Part shown: positions 8,979 through 18,462 of the stretch, piece by piece | Position numbering within the stretch: the first letter of the stretch is position 1 | Layout: each line of letters begins with the position of its first letter | Assembly (NCBI GenBank): GCA_028284665.1 | Contig: JANQRG010000046.1 | Coordinates: forward strand, 284,337-348,336 | Source of the DNA: Croceivirga sp. | GTDB lineage: Bacteria > Bacteroidota > Bacteroidia > Flavobacteriales > Flavobacteriaceae | Direction of reading: 5' to 3' | Length of the DNA stretch: 64,000 nt | Position numbers and translations under genes: made by a program | The notes under the pieces: generated by a model | The model's input: the letters and a program-made list of their open reading frames with translations, nothing else | What the model was told of the DNA's origin: nothing | The model's database searches: none

Positions 8979-10398
8979 TTTTTTTGACATAGGGATCAAG
9001 TATATGAACATCGTGTTTACGATGTTTACCGTGGTGCTCATTCTCATGTTTGCCATAATGGGGTACTTATCCTCACGCAATGCGCTGCATTACAAGCATA
9101 AAAACAGCTTTGTGGACCTGTCCAAATTAATGGCATCACCTTTGGCGCCTTCTATTACTATTATAGCTCCAGCGTTTAATGAAGGTGTTAATATCGTCGA
9201 GAATGTGCGATCACTGCTCTCCTTAAAGTATGTAAACTATGAGGTAATGGTCGTTAATGACGGTAGTACAGACGATACCCTGGAAAAATTAATTGCTGCC
9301 TACAAACTTCAACCCATTACACCCATTGCCCTACCGCAATCAAAATCAAAACCTATTCGGGCAATTTATAAGTCGGATCAAAAATCATTTGCCAAGTTAA
9401 CCGTGGTGGACAAGGTGAACGGAGGGAAATCGGACGCGCTCAATGCAGGCATTTATCTTTCAGAAAGTAGATATGTAGGTTGTATTGATGTAGACTGCCT
9501 GTTGCACCAGGATGCGTTGTTGCATGTAGTAAAATCCTTCGCCCAACGGTCCCGGAAAAAAGTAATTGCAGTGGGGGGAGTGATCCGTGTTGCAAATTCT
9601 TGCCAGATTTCCGGAGGAATGCTGGAAAAGATACAACTCCCTAAAAGTTGGTTGGCGCGATTTCAGATGTTAGAGTATACGCGCTCCTTCTTAATAGGTC
9701 GAATGGCCTGGGGGCGAATAGATAGCCTTTTGATCATTTCCGGGGCTTTTGGGTTCTTTGATCGTGAAACGGTTGTTGCCGTAGGAGGGTATAGTACGGA
9801 TACGGTTGGAGAAGATATGGAAATCATCTTTAGGATGCGCCGTTATATGCATGAATTGAAAGAAGCGTATACTATTGAATATTTACCCGATCCTCTATGC
9901 TGGACAGAAGTACCGGAAGACATGGCTACTTTTTTGAATCAGCGTGATCGTTGGGCCAGAGGCAACCTGGAGACCTTGTACAAGCATAAGGATATGCTCT
10001 TTAATTCGAAATTCGGAAGATTAGGGCTAATCAGTTATCCCTACTGGTTTTTTTACGAGTGGCTTTCACCCCTCTTAGAGTTTTTCGGTTTTCTGACGGT
10101 GATTCTGTTTTGGCATTTAGGCATCTTGAATTGGGATTTTTTCCTGGCCTTAACCGCTACCATCTACACCTTTTCCGTGATGTTCACTTTCTATGCCATC
10201 ATCTGGGAGGTGTTTACCTATAATCAATACCGTAAGATCAGCGATATGTTCAAACTTGGGGTTTGTGCCATTATTGAACCTTTTGTATTTCACCCTGTGG
10301 TGACCTGGGCTTCTGTGCGTGGGAATTACAAAAAAGTAGTGGGAAGGAAGGCCGGATGGGGCCGGCAGGCAAGAAAAGGATTGAGCCGTGCAGCATAA
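8968..10398 (+). CDS. Processive family 2 glycosyltransferase (PgaC/BcsA-like)
   Basis: A 476-aa inner-membrane GT2 enzyme. An N-terminal helix (about 13-33) leads into the GT-A domain with 'IIAPAFNEG' (66-73), D98 in VVNDGSTDD, DVD at 174-176, the acceptor-site acidic motif GED (281-283) and the QxxRW motif QRDRW (325-329), which marks processive polysaccharide synthases. Two or three helices follow from about 370 to 445. It most likely polymerises a nucleotide-sugar and moves the chain across the inner membrane; the sugar cannot be read from the sequence. A longer frame opens at 8860, but ATG 8968 fits the family and gives only 11 bp overlap with the HEAT gene. No PilZ domain is present. 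Confidence 0.87.
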   Translation: MDSSFFDIGIKYMNIVFTMFTVVLILMFAIMGYLSSRNALHYKHKNSFVDLSKLMASPLAPSITIIAPAFNEGVNIVENVRSLLSLKYVNYEVMVVNDGSTDDTLEKLIAAYKLQPITPIALPQSKSKPIRAIYKSDQKSFAKLTVVDKVNGGKSDALNAGIYLSESRYVGCIDVDCLLHQDALLHVVKSFAQRSRKKVIAVGGVIRVANSCQISGGMLEKIQLPKSWLARFQMLEYTRSFLIGRMAWGRIDSLLIISGAFGFFDRETVVAVGGYSTDTVGEDMEIIFRMRRYMHELKEAYTIEYLPDPLCWTEVPEDMATFLNQRDRWARGNLETLYKHKDMLFNSKFGRLGLISYPYWFFYEWLSPLLEFFGFLTVILFWHLGILNWDFFLALTATIYTFSVMFTFYAIIWEVFTYNQYRKISDMFKLGVCAIIEPFVFHPVVTWASVRGNYKKVVGRKAGWGRQARKGLSRAA

Positions 10399-10406
10399 TC
10401 TATGAT

Positions 10407-12773
10407 ATGAATACCAGCAAACTAGACAGATACACCATAAAGCACTACACGCGACTGATAATCGCATTCTTTCTCAGTCTGCTTTTACTGTCCGTTTTCC
10501 AGTATAGCATCTTATATTTCAAAGGTGTAATAGAGACCATATTTAGCTGGAGCCTATTCATTTCCATAACACATCAATTAGGATATGCTTCTATCATAGC
10601 CGTTGTATTGACGCTTCCTTTTAACTTTTGGGAGAATTATCGCCCAAAATGGGGATTTCATTTGGTATTCGTTGTACTGGTAGCGCTGTTGATCATAGAG
10701 GTAATGCTTATCAGCTATTATTGCACGGCCTTAGTTCCGCTAGGGGCAGACCTCCTGGGCTATAGCCTTGCAGACATTAAAGAAACTGTTTCCAATTCAG
10801 GCGGGGTTTCCTTCGTCATGATTTTTGGGCTGCTCGTTGTTATTGCCATATTCTTCGCCTTTTATAAAGTTACTTCGAAATACTACCATTACATCATCAA
10901 GATGTACCCTTTTACCATTGTCCTTTTTAGTCTTTTTATAGCCACCTTGTTCCTTGAAGGAAAACCGATCAATCAAAACAAGACCCATTACCTGGCAGTA
11001 AACCTGTATCAAAGCTCCACGGAAAACACTGATTATGAAGCAAATGTTGAGTACCCTTTAATTCATGAGAGACCTATTAGCAATGTCCTGGGAAGCTATT
11101 TTGAACTAAAAGATGAGAAGCCCAACATCGTGGTTTTCATCGTAGAGGGTTTGGGAAGGGATTTTGTGGGTCAGCATGCGGAGTTTGAAGGGTTTACTCC
11201 ATTCTTGGATTCACTATCCGGGAAATCTTTGTACTGGGAGAATTGTTTGAGTAATACGGGAAGAACATTTGGCGTATTACCGTCTTTACTAGGATCCCTT
11301 CCGTTTGGAAAAAGTGGTTTTATGGAGTTGGAAAAGTACCCCAATAAGCTTACGCTATTCAGCATTCTGAAAAACAATGGGTATCGCACCTCCTTTTATC
11401 AGGGAACGAACAGTTCGTTTGATGGTGTGGATCGCTTTCTCCAAAGCGAAAATGTGGATTTTGTTTTGGACAAAGCCGGTTTTGGACAAGAATATACGCT
11501 TCAGGCCGAAGATGCAGCCGGTTCTACCTGGGGGTACCCGGATAAGGAGTTGTTCCGCAAAAGTATGAGCCTGTCCCGGGAAAAAGGGCAGTCCCGAATG
11601 GAAGTGTATATGACCATCAGCAACCATGAACCTTTTATCCCACCGCAGCAAGAAGTATATGAAGAACAAGTAAACAGGATCCTTTCCGAGCGCAATTTTG
11701 ACAGTAAGGTCAAAAAGATCATTCGCAAGAACAGCAATATTTTTGCCACGCTGTTGTATACGGACAGTGCACTGCAATATGCACTGGAAGCCTATAAACA
11801 GCAACCGGATTATGATAATACCATCTTCATTATAACCGGGGATCACCGTTTAATTCCAATTCCGCTACGGAACAACCTGAGCCGGTTTCACGTTCCTTTG
11901 ATCCTTTATAGCCCTATGCTAAAATCGTCCCGAAAAATCAGTGCAGTTTCCTCCCATATGGATGTTACCCCATCTCTTTTAGCCCTTTTGGAAGGAAAAT
12001 ATGAAATGAAAATGCCCAAAAAAGTAGCCTGGATAGGGGAGGCCCTCGATATGGAAACACAATTCAGATCTGTGAAAGACATTCCGCTGATGCGGAACAA
12101 AAACGAGCTTAAGGAGTATATCAGTGGCAACAAGTTTTATACAGACGGGAAGGTCTACAGCCTTGAAGATGGCCTGAATCTGGGAAAATCGTTCTCCGGA
12201 GACAACATTGAGAACAAATTAAAAGCTTTCAAATCCGTCAACTCTTATGTCACGCAAAATGACAAGATCATTCCTGACAGCCTTGCCATTTTTACCGTGA
12301 AAAAGGAAAAATTCACCGAAAGCGAGTTGGTTTGGATTAGTAGCCTGTACAATGGCTTTAACTCCGATACTTATTATAAAATTGCCCGGAAGCTGGCTTT
12401 TGATGATGAATATGATAAAGCGCTGTTGTTATGTCGGTATATTCTTTCGGAAAGACCAAGTCATATGGATGCCCGGGTGCTTTCCGGTAGGATCAATGCA
12501 TGGCGGGGAGAGCGCGAAACGGCAATAGCCATTCTTAAGGAATGTATTAAACTAAATCCGAATTACATCGATTCCTACGCGGCCCTTTTTGATGTCTACT
12601 ATTGGGAGGACAGACACAAAGATGCTTTGGAGTTAATTCAAATTGTAAAGCAAAATAGTTCGGGCGCAGGTGAAATAACGGACAAAATTGAAAGAGCAAA
12701 AAGATTAGCCAGAAAGCATGGTATTTCTTATGTGGGAGACATCAAAAATACGCTTGCCCAAACCGACCAATAA
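10407..12773 (+). CDS. LTA-synthase-like sulfatase-fold membrane enzyme with C-terminal TPRs
   Basis: A 788-aa protein. Five hydrophobic segments occupy about 15-185, as in LtaS and other phospho-transferases of the alkaline phosphatase superfamily. The extracytoplasmic domain carries the metal-site strand 'IVVFIVEGLGR' (E247), a candidate nucleophile Thr in SNTGRTFG (T284 or T287), SNHEPF (405-410) and ITGDHR with D479/H480. The last 130 residues contain TPR-like helices ('YDKALLLCRYILSERPSHMDAR'-type spacing). It probably transfers a phospho-substituent, such as glycerol phosphate or phosphoethanolamine, to a polymer or lipid, but sulfatase activity is not excluded. It follows the GT2 gene by 8 bp, and its TAA shares one base with the ATG of the next gene. 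Confidence 0.82.
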   Translation: MNTSKLDRYTIKHYTRLIIAFFLSLLLLSVFQYSILYFKGVIETIFSWSLFISITHQLGYASIIAVVLTLPFNFWENYRPKWGFHLVFVVLVALLIIEVMLISYYCTALVPLGADLLGYSLADIKETVSNSGGVSFVMIFGLLVVIAIFFAFYKVTSKYYHYIIKMYPFTIVLFSLFIATLFLEGKPINQNKTHYLAVNLYQSSTENTDYEANVEYPLIHERPISNVLGSYFELKDEKPNIVVFIVEGLGRDFVGQHAEFEGFTPFLDSLSGKSLYWENCLSNTGRTFGVLPSLLGSLPFGKSGFMELEKYPNKLTLFSILKNNGYRTSFYQGTNSSFDGVDRFLQSENVDFVLDKAGFGQEYTLQAEDAAGSTWGYPDKELFRKSMSLSREKGQSRMEVYMTISNHEPFIPPQQEVYEEQVNRILSERNFDSKVKKIIRKNSNIFATLLYTDSALQYALEAYKQQPDYDNTIFIITGDHRLIPIPLRNNLSRFHVPLILYSPMLKSSRKISAVSSHMDVTPSLLALLEGKYEMKMPKKVAWIGEALDMETQFRSVKDIPLMRNKNELKEYISGNKFYTDGKVYSLEDGLNLGKSFSGDNIENKLKAFKSVNSYVTQNDKIIPDSLAIFTVKKEKFTESELVWISSLYNGFNSDTYYKIARKLAFDDEYDKALLLCRYILSERPSHMDARVLSGRINAWRGERETAIAILKECIKLNPNYIDSYAALFDVYYWEDRHKDALELIQIVKQNSSGAGEITDKIERAKRLARKHGISYVGDIKNTLAQTDQ

Positions 12774-14047
12774 TGACCAAAATCCAACATCTATATCTAC
12801 TGTTTCTCTTGTTTCCCCTGTTGTCAGGCTTTGGGCAGGATTTGGCATATGTTGGATCAGAAAAATACGCCACTGCCTATCGGCTTGCGCATCAAGGGGA
12901 GCATCAAGCCGCACAGGAAATGTTAACCGCAATGACGGCCACTAACCCCAGGAATGTGGAAGCTTTATTGTTATTAGCCAAAGTTCATAGTTGGACCGGA
13001 AAGTATGACAGGGCAAGAAGGGAGTTTAACAGGATCACCTCCAAAGAAAGAAACAATAGGGAGATATGGATTGCAGCAATAAAAAATGAATTGTATGCCG
13101 GGGAAGAAAATACAGCCCTTGGACTTGCCAACAAAGCGCTGAAATATTTGCCCTATGATTCGGAAGTCAAGCGGCTTAAAACCATATCCCTGGCTCGCAT
13201 TGCAAAAAGGGAATATCCTAAATATCCGGAACAAATTGCAGGAAAGACCCCGCCCAGATCAAAGACAACAAACGAATCCGTAGTCCAGAACCGCGTGGTT
13301 CGTGAACGGCAGGAATTGCCCAATCGACTTAATCTGGGCAATACAGTTACCGTATTTGACGACCGTGATCCGATGGTGTTTTCAAACCTCTCTTACCGGC
13401 ATCTTATACCTTCCGTAGGGAGTATTATTCCCAGAATTAATTATACCAATAGAGAAGGAGAGGGTGGCGTACAGTACGATCTTGATTTTTACCCAAGATT
13501 CCTTAAACGGTTTTATGCCTATGTGAATTACGGATATTCGAACTCTGAGGTTTATCCAAACCACAAGGCCGGAGGAGATATCTACGTCAATCTTCCGAAG
13601 GGAATTGAGTTTTCGGCAGGAGGACGTTACATCAAAACCAACACCCAGGATATTGTTGCTGTCACGAATTCTGCCGGATACTACACGGGCAACTACTACT
13701 TCTCGTTACGGTCCTACATTACACCCCGCCCTAACGGGTTAACCCGCTTTTCTGCCAATTTGTTACTTCGCAAATATGGGAAAGACGCGGAAAACTTTAT
13801 GGGGGTTACTATAGGTATGGGGGTTTCTCCAGGGTTGCGACAATTTATAGTAGACAATGAACTGTTAGCGGAGACCATTTTTTACACCGAGTCGCAACGG
13901 ATTAACTTTGGATATCAATTCACCGGTAAAAAACACGATAACGGGTGTCGGATAAATCTTGGCGTGCAGCGACAAGAGGTAGCCTTTGAATCCGGCAACT
14001 TCTTTTGGGCATTTACAACAGGAGTAACGTATCAGATCAGATTGTAA
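12773..14047 (+). CDS. TPR plus YaiO-type outer-membrane beta-barrel protein
   Basis: A 424-aa secreted protein. A signal peptide (1-22, ending SGFGQ) is followed by about three TPR-like units (25-135: 'GEHQAAQEMLTAM', 'GKYDRARREFNRI', 'GEENTALGLANKAL'), a basic linker, and from about 180 to the end alternating amphipathic strands ending in 'GVTYQIRL', with a terminal aromatic/hydrophobic pattern as in outer-membrane barrels. This is the YaiO-family layout. In polysaccharide operons TPR-barrel proteins act as exporters (PgaA, AlgE/K, BcsC), and the same role is inferred here. The gene starts on the last base of the previous stop codon (TAATG). Confidence 0.83.
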   Translation: MTKIQHLYLLFLLFPLLSGFGQDLAYVGSEKYATAYRLAHQGEHQAAQEMLTAMTATNPRNVEALLLLAKVHSWTGKYDRARREFNRITSKERNNREIWIAAIKNELYAGEENTALGLANKALKYLPYDSEVKRLKTISLARIAKREYPKYPEQIAGKTPPRSKTTNESVVQNRVVRERQELPNRLNLGNTVTVFDDRDPMVFSNLSYRHLIPSVGSIIPRINYTNREGEGGVQYDLDFYPRFLKRFYAYVNYGYSNSEVYPNHKAGGDIYVNLPKGIEFSAGGRYIKTNTQDIVAVTNSAGYYTGNYYFSLRSYITPRPNGLTRFSANLLLRKYGKDAENFMGVTIGMGVSPGLRQFIVDNELLAETIFYTESQRINFGYQFTGKKHDNGCRINLGVQRQEVAFESGNFFWAFTTGVTYQIRL

Positions 14048-14058
14048 GATCAAAACCC

Positions 14059-15354
14059 CTATTGCACAGGTTGCCCTCCATATTCATCAAAGATCCATTT
14101 GTCCGCATACATCCCATATATTAAACCCAATTCATTCTCCTGAACGTACTTTTCATCCTTCCCAGGATCAAAATTTACGTTGTAGACATACACTTTTATC
14201 CCTGCTTTTCTAAGTTGATCAAGAAAATCGGTTTCGCGACTAATAATTCTTCGGGATACGGCAACATGGGTAATGTTATTGATCTCAAGGAAATCCATCT
14301 TATCGCCCTTTAATCCCATAAGTACTTCCTGGGAGATAATTACGGTAATGTCGTTATTCACCGCTTCTTCTATAGCCATTACGCTGAATAGTTCCATGGC
14401 CAAACGCTTTTTATCTACAAATTGATTCCCAAACGCAAGGGGCGTATTGAGCTTATCCGTAATCAACAGCGCATCCGGATGATTTTTGAACCATTCATTG
14501 ATCCCTTGCATATCCAATGTAGTGTAGGAGCCGTATATCTTACGTTTTAAGAATTCCTGATGGGTAGGAGGTAAGGCATCTTCATAATCCGTAAAGCGGG
14601 CCCACATTTTCCAGTCATGTGCAGCCACGAATTTGTTATCAGCAGTAGTAATGATATCCAGTTCAAAAAGTCGGAATCCTTTTTGGTAATTCTCCTCCAA
14701 CGCTTCCAGGGAGTTTGTGGAAGCCACTCCATCAATTTCCCCGGCCGCATGTGCAATGTATCGGTCATTGCTAGGGGTAAACTCATAGGTGATCCTGGGA
14801 AAGTATTCCTCCGCTGTTAACGGACTTTTTGCAAGCGAAATCTCGGTAGCTACTGTGATATCTCCAGATACTTCATAAATCTCCCCGTTAAGATTGTGCA
14901 TAAGATACGCCTGCCTTCCTTTTAGTGCCGCAAGTTCCGTAATGCCCAAAGCTTTCAATTCAGAAGCATGTCCAAAAGTTCCGGAAGTGGCAGAATCATG
15001 AACGAGTAGTGCAAAAAGGGCATTATCCGCTTGCATTTTTTGAAGTAACGCAAAGACTTCAGCGGTTGCCGCTTTATCGCCATAGGTATCAAATGTTTTG
15101 TGTTCAAATGCCCCCGATGGAAGAAAATGAATAAGGGTCAAGCCCCGTCCGGGTTGTTCTACCTGACCGTTAATAACAAAGCTACTTCGCTTCTTCGCAT
15201 TAAAGCTATTACTGTTGAGTTCCACCTTTACCTCGAGAGGATTGGTAGTTTGCGACAGTAACAATCCTGCTAAAAGCAAAAATAGCGGTAGATGAAAGCC
15301 CCAGTTTAATCGGTATTTTGTATTCGTCTTTCGTAATCTTGTCAGAATAGCCAA
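14059..15354 (-). CDS. GDPD/PI-PLC-family phosphodiesterase with N-terminal ILEI-like domain
   Basis: A 431-aa protein anchored or exported through an N-terminal hydrophobic segment (about 20-34). Residues 45-165 look like the ILEI/FAM3 interaction domain: 'GLTLIHFLPSG', 'TYGDKAATAEVFALL', then 'LHD..S'-like and 'LKGRQAYLMH'. The C-terminal half is a glycerophosphodiester phosphodiesterase-type barrel with H202 in AHAAGEIDG, E231/D233 in LFELDII and H246 in AAHDW; the family's usual Arg after the first His is Ala. It likely cleaves a phosphodiester outside the cytoplasm. The start appears to be TTG, as no in-frame ATG is near. It converges on the YaiO gene with 11 bp between, which suggests a link to the polymer made by that operon. 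Confidence 0.75.
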   Translation of the reverse strand: MAILTRLRKTNTKYRLNWGFHLPLFLLLAGLLLSQTTNPLEVKVELNSNSFNAKKRSSFVINGQVEQPGRGLTLIHFLPSGAFEHKTFDTYGDKAATAEVFALLQKMQADNALFALLVHDSATSGTFGHASELKALGITELAALKGRQAYLMHNLNGEIYEVSGDITVATEISLAKSPLTAEEYFPRITYEFTPSNDRYIAHAAGEIDGVASTNSLEALEENYQKGFRLFELDIITTADNKFVAAHDWKMWARFTDYEDALPPTHQEFLKRKIYGSYTTLDMQGINEWFKNHPDALLITDKLNTPLAFGNQFVDKKRLAMELFSVMAIEEAVNNDITVIISQEVLMGLKGDKMDFLEINNITHVAVSRRIISRETDFLDQLRKAGIKVYVYNVNFDPGKDEKYVQENELGLIYGMYADKWIFDEYGGQPVQ

Positions 15355-15508
15355 AGCACTGCATTTAAAAGTTCAATACTTAGAAAACGATATATTAATA
15401 TCCTTATTGCCAATTAATTACGTTATTTAGGCCAGGCTTTCAAAAGCTACTTTCTTAACAATTTCACAACACTTTTTTGCAAGTTCACCACAAAATATTG
15501 TGATACTA

Positions 15509-15517
15509 TAATCTTTG
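15509..15517 (+). promoter_or_regulatory. Possible -7 element for the two small ORFs
   Basis: TAATCTTTG at 15509-15517 is one base longer than the Bacteroidota -7 consensus TAnnTTTG and lies 54 bp upstream of the first small ORF. No well-spaced -33 TTG was found, so the call is weak. Confidence 0.3.
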
Positions 15518-15571
15518 AAATATGTTAGCGTTAATCAAAGTAGCACCCGAATTAAAACCTAATCTACAACT

Positions 15572-15670
15572 ATGTTATACGATACGTACGGCGAAGAGTA
15601 TCTAGCCTTTTTGCAGGAACTCAATGAGATTTTGAGCATGAACGAATTAGCAGAATTAGATTACTTATAA
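15572..15670 (+). CDS. Small ORF 1 (32 aa), LNEIL-motif peptide
   Basis: ATG to TAA encodes 32 residues, acidic and leucine-rich, with a central YLAFLQELNEIL segment that should form an amphipathic helix. It is followed 10 bp later by a second small ORF with the same Y-x2-F-x3-LNEIL pattern, which argues that both are real coding sequences. No signal peptide. Function unknown; not a family recognised here. Confidence 0.5.
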   Translation: MLYDTYGEEYLAFLQELNEILSMNELAELDYL

Positions 15671-15680
15671 ACTTAGCGCT

Positions 15681-15782
15681 ATGGACAAGCAGAATCAGGA
15701 AAACAGTGCCTATACCAATTTCATCAAGAATTTAAATGAAATTCTAACGAACTACAATATCAACCAGTTGAGTTGTTCTTAA
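15681..15782 (+). CDS. Small ORF 2 (33 aa), paralog of small ORF 1
   Basis: ATG to TAA encodes 33 residues with the segment YTNFIKNLNEIL, matching YLAFLQELNEIL of the preceding ORF at Y, F, L, N, E, I and L in identical spacing. It ends 15 bp before a strong hairpin terminator, so the pair has its own transcription end. The C-terminus ends in SCS. Function unknown. Confidence 0.5.
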   Translation: MDKQNQENSAYTNFIKNLNEILTNYNINQLSCS

Positions 15783-15797
15783 GTTTAAGTGTTTATC

Positions 15798-15831
15798 AAA
15801 AAAAAGGGCTTCAAAATGAAGCCCTTTTTTT
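15798..15831. terminator. Bidirectional hairpin terminator
   Basis: AGGGCTTCA (15805-15813) and TGAAGCCCT (15817-15825) form a 9-bp stem with an AAA loop, flanked by an A-run on the left and a T-run on the right. It can stop both the small-ORF transcript and the convergent rpoD transcript, whose stop codon overlaps the T-run. Confidence 0.85.
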
Positions 15832-16693
15832 ATCCCAAATAGGTTTTTAATATTTTGCATTTAGAGCTATGGCGTAATTTCCGAATTGCCTTTTCACGAA
15901 TTTGCCGAACACGTTCTCTGGTAAGATCGAAGGTACTGCCAATTTCTTCCAGTGTCATGGACGGCTGCTGTCCTATACCATAATACAAGCGTACAACATC
16001 TGCTTCCCGCGGTGATAGGGTATCTAAGGCTCGATTGATTTCGGTATATAAAGACTCATGCATCAACTCCTTGTCTGGCCTTGGTGATTCTCCCGCCTTC
16101 ATCACATCATAAAGATTAGAATCTTCCCCTTCTTTTAGTGGGGCATCCATAGACACATGCCGTCCGGTATTTTTCATGGACTGCTTCACCTCGGTAACCG
16201 TCATATCCAACTCTCTTGCGATTTCCTCAGCCGAAGGTGGCCGCTCATGGGCCTGTTCCAGGTAGGAAAAGGTCTTTTTGATCTTATTGATAGAGCCTAT
16301 TTTATTCAGCGGGAGCCGCACTACCCGTGACTGCTCAGCAAGTGCTTGCAAAATAGATTGCCGTATCCACCAAACGGCGTACGAAATGAATTTAAAACCC
16401 CGGGTTTCGTCAAATCGCTTTGCCGCCTTTACCAAACCCACATTACCTTCATTGATCAAATCCGGAAGCGTGAGGCCTTGATTTTGGTACTGCTTCGCTA
16501 CGGAAACCACAAAACGAAGATTGGCATTGGTCAATTTCTCCAGGGCAGCTTGATCTCCGCTTTTAATTCTTTGCGCCAATTCCACCTCTTCGTCTGCCGT
16601 AATCAGCTCAATTTTACTAATATCCTGTAAGTATTTGTCTAGGGACTTGGATTCGCGGTTAGTTACCTGTTTAATGATTTTTAGTTGCCTCAT
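15830..16693 (-). CDS. rpoD: Primary RNA polymerase sigma factor (sigma-70, RpoD/SigA)
   Basis: A 287-aa housekeeping sigma factor of the short Bacteroidota type, lacking the long region 1.1. Region 1.2 starts at about 18 ([12 protein letters not shown]), region 2 holds '[12 protein letters not shown]', '[13 protein letters not shown]' and the -10-binding '[13 protein letters not shown]', region 3 includes '[14 protein letters not shown]', and region 4.2 has the helix-turn-helix '[18 protein letters not shown]'. The single gene directs core transcription. It is transcribed toward the terminator at 15798-15831. Confidence 0.96.
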   Translation of the reverse strand: MRQLKIIKQVTNRESKSLDKYLQDISKIELITADEEVELAQRIKSGDQAALEKLTNANLRFVVSVAKQYQNQGLTLPDLINEGNVGLVKAAKRFDETRGFKFISYAVWWIRQSILQALAEQSRVVRLPLNKIGSINKIKKTFSYLEQAHERPPSAEEIARELDMTVTEVKQSMKNTGRHVSMDAPLKEGEDSNLYDVMKAGESPRPDKELMHESLYTEINRALDTLSPREADVVRLYYGIGQQPSMTLEEIGSTFDLTRERVRQIREKAIRKLRHSSKCKILKTYLG

Positions 16694-16868
16694 TCGTGTT
16701 TACGGTTTAATGGATATAAGACCTCATTATACATTTTTAAACCCGTAAATCCAAATGGGTATTTGTAATATTTTACAAAAAATATCAGCAGTATAAACAC
16801 CGATGATTTGTTAATAGTATCTTGATATTAAGGCTTTCTTAAATTTTCATAGCGGGCCAAAAATCTAC

Positions 16869-16876
16869 TAATTTTG
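16869..16876 (+). promoter_or_regulatory. Candidate -7 promoter element for the helicase gene
   Basis: TAATTTTG matches the Bacteroidota -7 consensus TAnnTTTG exactly and lies 37 bp before the helicase start. A clear -33 TTG at suitable distance was not found. Confidence 0.4.
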
Positions 16877-16913
16877 TAAGGTTTGCTAATTCGTAGCCCT
16901 AAGCTGTATTACT

Positions 16914-18425
16914 TTGGAGATTCAAAAAGAAGTTGTTAGGAAAACCCTTTATGATTATCAACAGGAAGATCTGCAGAAGATCTTCTCCACTATAGATGAG
17001 CTCCCGGAAGGAAGTAATCTGTTATATCAGCTTCCCACCGGAGGAGGAAAGACCGTGGTTTTTTCTGAAATTACCCGAAGGTATATCCAAAATACCCAAA
17101 AAAAGGTCGTTGTACTTACCCACCGGATAGAGTTGAGCCAACAAACCTCAAAAATGTTGCAAGGTTTTGGGGTGAGCAATAAGATCATCAATAGTAGCGT
17201 AAAGGAACTTACCGATCAGGACGACTACATGTGCTTTGTAGCCATGGTAGAGACCTTGAATAACCGGCTGCAGGAAGAAAAGGTCCAAATAAACAATATT
17301 GGCCTGGTAATTATTGATGAGGCGCATTACAACTCTTTTCGAAAGCTTTTTAAATATTTTGAGGACGCCACAATTCTCGGTGTTACGGCCACTCCTCTGA
17401 GCTCTAACATAAAATTGCCCATGAAAGATCATTACAAAAAACTGATCGTGGGCAAATCCATAAAATCCTTGATTGAAAAGGGCTTCCTGGCTAAAGCCCG
17501 GCTCTTTAACTACGATGTTAGCTTGAAAAGCTTGAAGCTTGGAATTCACGGAGACTACACAGTGAAATCGTCCGACGAGTTTTACGGGAATCAGAATATG
17601 CTGGGAAAGTTGCTGAATGCTTATGAACAGGTGGCAAAGGGTACCAAGACCTTGATTTTTAATAACGGGATCAACAGTTCCTTTTTTGTGTATGAGACAT
17701 TTACAAAGGCCGGATATAATATTCGGCATTTAGACAATCGCAATACAGCCGCTGAGCGTAAAGAAATCTTGGAATGGTTTTCCAAAACACCAAATGCCAT
17801 TCTTACTTCCGTAAGTATTTTAACCACAGGCTTTGACGAGCCCACTGTGGAATCTGTAATACTCAATCGTGCTACCCGGTCCCTTACACTATATTTTCAA
17901 ATGATAGGAAGGGGATCGCGGGTACTCCCTAACAAGGACGAATTTAAGGTTGTTGATCTCGGAAACAACATCGCCCGTTTTGGCCCCTGGGACGAGCCCA
18001 TAGACTGGCAGGAGATTTTCCATTTTCCTGATTTCTACCTTGAAAACATTAAAAATGATGAGGAAATAGAACGGGAATTCGTCTATGAAATGCCGGAGGA
18101 ATTACGAAAGAAGTTTAGCAAATCCAAGGAGATCCATTTTGATGTAAAGGCAGAGTATAAGAAGGTTTTTGCGGAGGGGAAAAAGTCCAAAGTGGTGTTG
18201 GAAAGAAGCATAGAACAACACGCCCAAATATGTGTGGAGAACAGCGAGGATGTTTTCGATGCCCGTATATTGGCTAAGGCCTTAAAAGAGGAAATTTCTT
18301 ATCGTGTACGGCAATACTCTTACTGTATAATGAACAATACCAAGAATTATAAAGAGTGGCTGGAAGAGGACTATGAGCGGAAACTGCGTTCCAGTATTTC
18401 TAAGAAGTTTGCCGAACTCCTGTAA
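16914..18425 (+). CDS. DEAD/DEAH-box superfamily 2 helicase
   Basis: A 503-aa cytoplasmic helicase. Motif I is LPTGGGKTVV (about 41-50), motif II IIDEAH (about 129-134), motif III VTATPL, and the second RecA domain has 'LTTGFDEPTVESVI' and motif VI 'QMIGRGSRV'. This is the layout of RecQ-independent, UvsW/type-III-like SF2 nucleic-acid translocases. The 130-residue C-terminal tail is charged and helical. No partner methyltransferase or nuclease is next to it, so a restriction or defence role is not supported. It starts with TTG, since no ATG fits. Confidence 0.87.
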   Translation: MEIQKEVVRKTLYDYQQEDLQKIFSTIDELPEGSNLLYQLPTGGGKTVVFSEITRRYIQNTQKKVVVLTHRIELSQQTSKMLQGFGVSNKIINSSVKELTDQDDYMCFVAMVETLNNRLQEEKVQINNIGLVIIDEAHYNSFRKLFKYFEDATILGVTATPLSSNIKLPMKDHYKKLIVGKSIKSLIEKGFLAKARLFNYDVSLKSLKLGIHGDYTVKSSDEFYGNQNMLGKLLNAYEQVAKGTKTLIFNNGINSSFFVYETFTKAGYNIRHLDNRNTAAERKEILEWFSKTPNAILTSVSILTTGFDEPTVESVILNRATRSLTLYFQMIGRGSRVLPNKDEFKVVDLGNNIARFGPWDEPIDWQEIFHFPDFYLENIKNDEEIEREFVYEMPEELRKKFSKSKEIHFDVKAEYKKVFAEGKKSKVVLERSIEQHAQICVENSEDVFDARILAKALKEEISYRVRQYSYCIMNNTKNYKEWLEEDYERKLRSSISKKFAELL

Positions 18426-18462
18426 AAATGCCTGTATATCGTATTAGGTCATCCATTTTGAT

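Noticed and set aside
16914..18425. Helicase as part of a defence island
   Set aside because: No nuclease, methyltransferase or other defence gene is adjacent.
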